Shown here piece after piece: positions 55,440-64,000 of a DNA stretch of 64,000 bases. Origin of the DNA: Lycium barbarum (lineage: Eukaryota > Streptophyta > Magnoliopsida > Solanales > Solanaceae); contig NC_083338.1 of the NCBI RefSeq assembly GCF_019175385.1, forward strand, positions 67,836,712 to 67,900,711. The letters run 5' to 3'. Position numbers and translations under genes: made by a program. Each line of letters starts with the position of its first letter. Position 1 is the stretch's first letter. A model generated the notes under the pieces. The model saw only the letters and a list, made by a program, of their open reading frames with translations, did no database searches and was not told the DNA's origin.

Positions 55440-55890
55440 ATCAAGAGGAAGAGATAACTGAACCAGAGTGGTTGATAGACATCGAAGAGGAATATGTAAA
55501 TAGACTGACACCAAACCTAGAGGAAACAGAGGTAGTTAATCTAGGGAATGAGGAAATGGTTCGAGAAACTAGGATAAGTGTACATTTGACAGAGTCTGAG
55601 AAAGAAGGGTATCGAAGTCTGTTGAAAGAATATGAAGATGTTTTCGCTTGGTCTAATCGATATTTGCCATGGTCAGTTATACCAACAAAGGATGGCGCGA
55701 GCCTTCAACAAACAAGTGAGAACCAGAATTTTCCAAATAGGGCAACTTGTGCTCAAACAAATATTCCTAAATCAAGAAGAATACAGAGGAAAGTTCGCAC
55801 CTAACTGGCAAGGGCCTTATATGGTACGAAAAGTGTTATCAGGAGAACGGTTGTCCTCGCTGAAATGGATGGTCAAGAGTGTCTAAGAGC
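55440..55890 (+). pseudogene. Ogre RT start fused to integrase end by internal deletion
   Basis: The first part (55472-55655) encodes EEYVNRLTPNLEETEVVNLG and EYEDVFAWS, the very start of the Ogre RT region. Directly after, with a frame change at about 55656-55690, the sequence reads RMARAFNKQVRTRIFQIGQL, KFAPNWQGPYMVRKVLSG (55690-55850), the C-terminal domain of integrase. Comparison with the minus-strand Ogre, where these motifs are more than 3 kb apart without insertions, shows that RT, both RNases H and the integrase core were deleted. Confidence 0.85.
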
Positions 55891-56034
55891 AATAAATTCA
55901 GGCGCCATTAAAAGATACTATGTGTAAGAAGAAAACGACTTCAGAGATTCGTAGCTTTAGTTTTATTTACTTGTAATTGCATTTCCAATCCTTGTAATTT
56001 TGCATTTTTAGTAGAAAAACAAAAACCAAATCTT

Positions 56035-56285
56035 ATGTACGAACTATGTGAGGACCTGAGTCCTTATACTTATAAGGGAATACATAGGCGCTTTTCCAAA
56101 CTCGGTCGCTTTGACCCAAAAATCCAAAATCATGTATTTGAACTACGTTATGACCTGATACCCATTTGGGATACGTAGGCGCTCTTTGAGTTCGGTCTCA
56201 CCAAAAAATTGCAATATATTTACCCCGAACTACATTTCGACCTGATTCCTGAAAAGGGATACATAGGCACTCTTTCGAACTCGGT
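56035..56285 (+). repeat. Tandem repeat GGATACGTAGGCGCTCTT type
   Basis: Three units start near 56040, 56141 and 56227: AACTACGTTATGACCTGATAC, a gap, GGGATACRTAGGCGCT and GAACTCGGTC. They are the reverse counterpart of 41850-42130 in the minus-strand Ogre. Confidence 0.85.
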
Positions 56286-56384
56286 CATCCCAAATAAAAT
56301 TCCTAATAAACATTAAGGAAACCTCAAAAATGCTTTAGCAAGAGAAATATAAAGGTAACCCCATATGAAAACTGGGGAAAAAAC

Positions 56385-56560
56385 TTTTAGAGGATCTCAA
56401 AAATTCTTTCGATATACCACTTCAAAGGAACGAACTGATTAGCATCTCTGCACTGGGGCAGAATTTTTGAGAGGGTCTCAAAAATTCCATCGACGTAGTA
56501 AAATTTGAGTTGGTACAAAGATATCTATAAGCTGGGGCAAAATTTTCGAAAGGGATTCAA
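56385..56560 (+). repeat. Tandem repeat CTGGGGCAGAATTTTTGAGA type
   Basis: Two and a half units of roughly 85 bases, the reverse counterpart of 41425-41800. Confidence 0.8.
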
Positions 56561-57639
56561 ATATTTTAAATACGAATCGAGATCAAGACCAAGAAGAAGT
56601 GATAGAAGACCTCGTTCGAGTAACTGATGCCATGATATTAAAAGACTATGTATAAAATATACCATTTTCAAAATTACCAAATGTATATCTTTTTCAAAAT
56701 CATCGCCCAAAAAATTCCCTGTTTGCGAAATAAAAGGTTTTTCAAAAAATCGAGCATTCTTTCCTGCCGAAGTGTGAACAGAAGAAGTCCATGTGCAGGG
56801 AGAGCGGTCGACCACATAGGAAACTGACAAATTTTTCTGTGAGTATAGGGACAAACAAGCTAAGATTTTTACACAAACTTGTTTGCAAAAGATGTTTGAA
56901 ACAGGAACAACAACGACGAAACAAAAATGAAGAAGAAATTTCAAGAAAAACGGTGAAGAAGAGCATGCAAAAGGGTAACGAAATCCTCCCTAAGTAAAAT
57001 TATTTTATGCTGACAAATTTGTTCATTTTTCAGAGCACAAATATTTCTATAAAATTTATTTTAAGACTGCTAAGAGATATAATCACGATTTATCGAAGTC
57101 TGGTCTCCACTAAACAGTATTGTATCAAGGTATTGAGACTCCGGCCTAGACGTCGCATGGCTTGCTTTGATACATTGGCTGATTAGACGTCTTAAATTTG
57201 GTAAGCGCAGTTCTCGCCTGAATCGGGTGACATAATTTTGACATCAAATTTAAGATCGTCGACATGGAATATCAGCAAAGATGAATTAATTCTAGCCCAA
57301 AGGGTGGTTACAGTTTTCATCCTGACAATCTATGATTTGAAGACAAAGAGTTGATATCGGCATTGTAGTGCCGTATTCACAACGAAAGAGTCTAGTCCTT
57401 TTGGAAGATGTGAACCACGTCGACCGGTGGGTATTCTTCACCGCAGTCAAAAAAGAAAAGTGTCAGCCTTGCCACCGCGGTAAGATTCATTCCTCAAAAC
57501 GACGACATGGACTGAACGACTACGTGCCGAGGGGGCTGAGTCATCATCCATATATAGCCAAAAATAGGTAGCATAATTCCGAGGTTGATGTCCACAATCG
57601 TTGAAATACGAGTGTGATTCCTATATCAAGATTTGTGGT

Positions 57640-58030
57640 CACTATTGTAGTTTATCTCAAGTTGATGTAATTCTGGTTCAGGGATAGCGGTTGTCATGAG
57701 AAAAGGCCTGCACTTGAGTATGCAGTCGTTAACTTGAATATTCTGACTAAATGTTGTAATTCTGGACACAAAGGTTAGCGGTTATCATGAAAGGAATATG
57801 AGACTGCACTCTGATGTGCAATTTTAATTTAGGTATTTTTGACTATAAGTGATGTGGTCCCAAACTGGTATAACACAGACTTCGTATGAGGATAACGATG
57901 CAGTCGACACCAAATTTGCGACAGTCACCGCAGTATGTGAAAATGATGTGGTCCCAAATTTTTAGGGGTAGCGGATGTCGTAAGAAACAAAAATGACCCC
58001 GCACTTGAAAACATGGTCTTCATAAATAGC
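57640..58030 (+). repeat. Degenerate repeat of about 110 bp
   Basis: Blocks with GTAATTCTGG or GTGGTCCCAAA, then AGGGRTAGCGGTTGTCATGA and GCACTTGA recur three to four times with much change. Confidence 0.5.
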
Positions 58031-59470
58031 ATCCTGCTTACGAAAATGAAAATCAGACTGGGGTGTGTAGGTTTCGCAAAAAATAAGGTATAGCCCGACC
58101 CAGATCCCAACGGAAGTTATCATTGAACAATGAAAACTCTGAAAATGACGAGAAGAGAGCCGGTGAAGGAGTCGTGATTATTATCCGAAGTAGTAAAAAA
58201 ATTATTTTGAAAATGCACAAAAGCACACACTTATAGGAAAGGAAGAAAGAAAATGGACGAGCATTCGCGAAAAGACGGACAGAATATCAGAAGCTGACAA
58301 GTCGACATCAACCAATGTCCAAATGTTACTCAGGTATGACTACGTTAAAATCAAATTTTCAAACAACTAATACGCAGGACTCAGCATTTGGATACTAGCT
58401 AGAAGCTACCGAAGACGGAAGCAAGAAGCCGGATTCAAGACATGCGGAGCATACGTGAAACTTTTTCTTGGGCAACCGGTCAGAAACCGTGTACGAGAGT
58501 CAAGCTTTCTACACCAGGAATTGAAAAATCACTTCAAGCAACAACACTAATAAATCCTTTTCAAAAACAGCCTCCGGTTCGGATTTTCAACTGGAAATAG
58601 CCAAAGGGATTCCCACATAAAGGGATATTCCTTTTAGGGCTATCGAGTCAAACTACAATTGGCCTGATTCCCAAAGCCAGGGATATTTAGGGTACTCAAG
58701 TTTTGAGGATCGGCCATACTCGTATAATTATCCCAAGACATCCCGAGGTAGTTTAAAGAAAACTCTTTACTTTGATAGTCCTCATAGAGTCAGAACTACA
58801 AACGGCCTGGATTCTTATGTAACCTGAGATATGTAGGAAGCCCAGAAACCGGGGTCCGGCCATACTTTTGAAATTTTGCGCAAAGAAAGCTGTAATTATC
58901 TATTTATTCGGTAAAAATTAGGTTTGTCAAAAGTCGTAGCTCAAGTATGGCATTGTCATCCTCAAACTCCTAAGGGGTAGTTGTTGACACCTAATTTTCA
59001 CCTCATAAGACGCGTATTTTAATATGCAAAATTCCCAAGTCCAAGACGGAGTAAGGATGCACCCTTAAAAATCAAAATTTTAAAAATCCCGAGAAAATTA
59101 CAAAATTAACGTTTGAATTACTCTTTAGTGAAAACCGACGATTACGAGAAATGACGAGTTATTTACTTTACAAGCATGCTTTAAAATTAAGACAAATATT
59201 CCGCTCCGTCTAATTCGGGAAAATCGCTAATTAAAAGGCGACATATGAATTACGTCTCATTTAAGCGCATTTTCACGTATTTGATATTAATCGAAACTAT
59301 GTCAATATTGGGCTTGTTTTAAAGCTCGTATTTTAAAACTACGTATTATAAATTTTGTTTTTGTCAAACATGATTTTACGAGGGAGTTTTTAACTAATAC
59401 GCGATTTTAAAAGTGTGTGTTTTATTTTAAAAAGAAGTATATTGTTTTAAAACAGGGGGTTTATTTTAAT

Positions 59471-59492
59471 GGGGGGGGGGGGGGGGGGGGGG
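59471..59492. repeat. Poly-G run
   Basis: Twenty-two consecutive G. Such runs are prone to sequencing and assembly length errors. Confidence 0.9.
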
Positions 59493-60134
59493 AGGAGGGG
59501 TTAATATCGCCCCCCGCCCTCCCCAATTTATTTTTTTAACGCGTCATTTGTCTTTTAACTTAAAATATTATCTCCTTTTCTCATTGAGAGCAACCGATGG
59601 CGTCTAGGGTTTAACCTTGCTGGCGCCACCGCTAACCACCATGTAACCACCATATTTCCTTTTTTTTAGCCAGTTTCAGGTATTTCCCCAAACCCCTCTT
59701 TTGTGGTGTGGCATGCCATGGTCGAGCCATTAAGGCTTTAGCCATCTTATGCTACCACGCCACCCCGAAAGGGAGTGTGTGGTGAATTGCTCGAAGGTTG
59801 TGATCCCTCTCTTCGTACTGTGTTGGCTACGTGTACGCCTTGGATGAGATTCTAACGGTCCTATTTGTTTGTTGTTGGTACGATTTTGTTGTTTTGTGTG
59901 TGTTGGCGTATGATTCGCCATCTGGTATGTACGATTTGATTTTGTTTTGTTATTCCTAGTACTATTTTTGCGAGAATTACGGGATTTGGGTACGATTTGC
60001 TGTAATTTTCTTTGTCCTTTACCGTTTTGAATTTGATTTTGTGATAAGGTTTTGGAATTGAGGGGCAAATTCTGTTTTAGGAGACCTATAACTTTCCATT
60101 TTCATCCCTAGGGTTCAATTTGAATGCTATAAAT

Positions 60135-61175
<1,041 letters not shown>

Positions 61176-61186
61176 CTATAAATAGA
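61176..61186 (+). promoter_or_regulatory. TATA box of the Ogre LTR, remade by target duplication
   Basis: CTATAAATAGA directly follows the hAT element and includes the 8-bp duplication. It is the expected TATA position in the Ogre LTR, so the core promoter is intact although all upstream sequence has been moved away by about 1 kb. Confidence 0.65.
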
Positions 61187-63444
61187 ATAGAGTTATGACA
61201 TTTTGAGGGGGAATTTTCCAATTTTGACGGCTAGTTTTTGGTTCTTCACACTGATTTGCCTTAAATTCTACTGTTATTACACTTATACTACCATTATAAT
61301 ACATAAATACTACAATATATTACCATACTATAAAAAATACTATATTATACTCTAAAAATCAAGAACAAAAGACTGTTTAAAGGATTTGAGTGCTGGTGTT
61401 GAAGATTAGTGATCCAATTCCTCCATTTTGATCTTTAGGTTGCCCTACAAAAAGGTAATATCCTACCCTAGTGCATTTTATCTTATTTTTTAGCTTATTC
61501 ATGTGTGTTTATGTTCATTTGATTGTTTAAAATGCATTTTTGTTATCACTTGATGCACTTGTGGTATTGAAACTGTTGAAATAGGCTCTGGACATTGTGA
61601 GTTTGTTATATTGAGGTTTAGATGGATACTTGACTCATATTGTTGTTGCTTGATCTTAAGATTAGATGGAAAATGGGTGTGATGTTTGTTTTAGTCTGCA
61701 GATTACTGTTACATTAGCCATATATTTTCAGATTTTGTATATCATGTTGGTGTTGTTTGAACTTGTTACTGTTTTATAGAAATTTTGTAATTTTTTATCT
61801 TATTTTAGTTATTTAAGGATCATTAGGCAGTTTGAGGATCTTGTTATGAGATTTGAAAGTTTGAAGTGTAGTTGTTTGTTGAGTTATATGATTCAGAATC
61901 CAACATGTGCTTTAGAATTAGCAACAGCTTTAAAAATGACTTTACCGTGATAAAATTGGGTTTCTTGTGTGATTTCTATTGGTTTCAAAACTGTTTAAGT
62001 CTAAAACTTGGAGGAAGAATAGGTGTCACTGCTTTTTCTGTGTTGTGTGTCTAATTTGGATTGGTAGGTTTCAAAACTTGAAATTGTTGGCTCATACTAA
62101 TGTCACATGAACTTTGAAATGATTCCTTTTAAAACTCATTGATTAAAGCTGTCTTTAGTGAAACAATCTTCCTTACTAGTAAAATGTGTTTATGGGATCC
62201 TTAAATGAGTTTTGAAAATCAAGTATCTTGTTTGGTGTCTTGTGAGTCTTAAACTTGTGTTTCTGGTCTCTTTTAAAACTGTGTAGTTGTAAAAATTCAA
62301 AGATAAAGATTGGTGATTTATGAGACTGTTTCTACCTTGTGTGAATATTGTCTTTTCTTTCCTTGGTCCTGTTAAGTGTCCTTTAAAAGGTTGAGTTGGT
62401 TTTGGACTTGGCTTGTGGATTTTGAAACTTGTTTGAGATTCTGGAAAATGCTGGTGGAGTATGTGGTCTTTTAAAATGAGAACCTGAGTGTAAAAGATTG
62501 TTTTGGAAGGTCTATGTCACTTGTTGCTTGTCTTATTGATTTCTGAGAGTTTAAGTGTCATTTTGAACCTTGTATGTGTGGCCAATGCCTATTCTGTCAA
62601 GTTGATTAAAAGAGTTAGAAGTGTAGGGAGTTTTGGAAGCTTAATTTCTTGTTTTAAAACTAAGTATAATAGGTCTAAATTAGTACTTTTGAAATTGTTG
62701 TGTGTTATTTGTGGAATTGGTTTCTCCTTTTACTTGTACATGTCAAGGATGCTCTATAATCTGTTACTTTTGTGACTTGTGTGCTCTGGATTTGAGTTTT
62801 GGGTCACAGTTCTGGGAACTTTCATCACCTAGAGTTTAAATGTATAGGAGAGTTAAAACTAAACCAAAAAGTATTTAAAAAGGACTAAGTATAGGACCTG
62901 TTTTGTGTGGACCATTCCCTTGGCCATTTTGTTTGATTGATCTTGTGACTTGTGTACTTTATCCTCCCTTCCCTTGCTTGTTTTATTTAAACCAAGGCCT
63001 GTCTGATGGGATGTGTTGAACTTAGGACAGTATCATGAACCCTTTTCTAGCCCTAGCCCAAGCTTCTTTGGGACCTGCAATTGCTCCTAATGAGTTTTCT
63101 ACTATTGTGACTTGCTGTGACAGTAGTTGGATCAGGTTTATACCTAGGACAGCGTCATGTTCCCTTTTACTTTCTTGTGAGCTTGCTGGCTTTGTCTTGA
63201 TTACCCATTGCTGGCCCTGTTTGATCCTACATTTGTGTTAAAACTGTTAGTTTTAATTCTGAGAATGAAACTAAGTTAAAACTGTCATTGTAAGACCCTG
63301 CAAAATCTTTCCTATAGGACTGCTTATAGACTGAAATGACCTTTGATATTAACTGAGACCTTTGGGACCAAATGCTTGAATTCAAACCTAGACCATGATA
63401 AAAGAAATCACTCCAACACCACCCTCCCTTATTAGTCAACGGAG

Positions 63445-64000
63445 CCATGAAATTACGCGTCAACACAACCGCTCAACCATAAGGACAAGTCAATTATGAA
63501 ATAACCAAAAGAGTCACGATTCAATGTAATACAATCAGGATGAGTATCATCTCTATCACACACTTAGAAGTAGTAATATGTAATGCAACCCGAGTTAGTA
63601 TCACATCCGTACACACATGCTAAATGGAAATGTTTGCCCAAATAGCCATGACCTGCAGGGGACCAATGGTGTTCATGTACCACTCGCTCCGGAACTGACC
63701 TCGGATCATGAGCCCATAACTAGGCCACATCCTCACCCCCTGTCAAATGTTCCTTTTCATATATTTATATGTTCTTGCTCATCTCAATGTATTTCCGTTC
63801 CAACAATCAATAAGGAATGTGAACAATCAAATAATCAATATCACGGAACATAAGTCACCATGTCACAATCATAGCAAGACTTAAGAAATCAACCTCCCAA
63901 CAATGTGAATACTCCACGAAGATACACACAATAATAATACAAGTCATCATAAAACAGCCATACCAAGACTCAGAATTGACTCATCAATAGCATGAATAAG
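63445..64000 (-). mobile_element. Probable gypsy LTR fragment, minus strand
   Basis: Blocks such as ATGACCTGCAGGGGACCAAT, GTACCACTCGCTCCGGAA and CCACATCCTCACCCCCTGTC are familiar from long gypsy LTRs of Solanaceae read on the minus strand (recognition from memory). Neither end is in view, so the start is approximate. The ORF at 63617-63853 is not supported. Confidence 0.45.

Larger units (their letters stand above)
55891..58981 (+). mobile_element. 3' noncoding region of the plus-strand Ogre
   Basis: Three kb between the integrase end and the LTR. It holds tandem units of three kinds (56035-56285, 56385-56560, 57640-58030) and no supported gene; the ORFs at 56525-56944 (minus) and 57368-57571 (plus) have no recognisable features. 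Near 58620-58870 are two copies of a degenerate block ending CGGCCATACT. It ends with the purine-rich CTAAGGGGTAGT (58970-58981) before the LTR. Confidence 0.7.

Overview
This window is plant nuclear DNA, almost certainly from a Solanaceae species: the Ogre-type polymerase, G-patch and integrase fragments and the long LTR families (ends TGTTA...GTGACA, tRNA-Met type primer sites) look like those of nightshades. This is recognition from memory, not a search. I find no intact host gene. Nearly every base belongs to LTR retrotransposons inserted into one another, plus one non-autonomous hAT DNA transposon and several microsatellites.

Layout. 1-9867: LARD-like element A (both LTRs, no polymerase), with a minus-strand solo LTR at 3096-6020 in its body. 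9868-10759: 5' end of a minus-strand Tat-type element (primer site and LTR), cut by A. 10762-13613: minus-strand solo LTR. 13619-14595: the only stretch without a recognised repeat, with exon-like pieces on the minus strand. 14596-20685: broken Copia element, split by a solo LTR (16151-18582). 20686-21092: stub of another LTR. 21098-39588: 3' LTR of a minus-strand Ogre-type element, about 5.9 kb of its own sequence, swollen by element B (25234-34915, complete, 5-bp target duplication) and a solo LTR (35568-38483). 39589-54383: decayed pol of that Ogre, split by solo LTRs at 44597-46999 and 48174-54066, the latter holding a further solo LTR (50072-53204). 54384-58981: a second Ogre fragment on the plus strand, joined head-to-head to the first. 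58982 to about 63440: its 3' LTR, carrying the hAT element (60135-61175) in its TATA box. About 63445-64000: probable minus-strand gypsy LTR fragment.

Most notable. Elements A and B belong to one non-autonomous family that carries a 5S rRNA-derived segment, with its promoter boxes largely kept, at the same place in the internal region. The long LTRs share a compact architecture although their sequences differ: a family-specific palindrome array and TATA box where visible, a short leader, a strong 5' splice-donor-like site, and a double hairpin near the 3' end whose second stem keeps pairing through changed bases in different families. Seven solo LTRs, six with perfect and one with near-perfect 5-bp target duplications, show how strongly unequal recombination has trimmed this locus.
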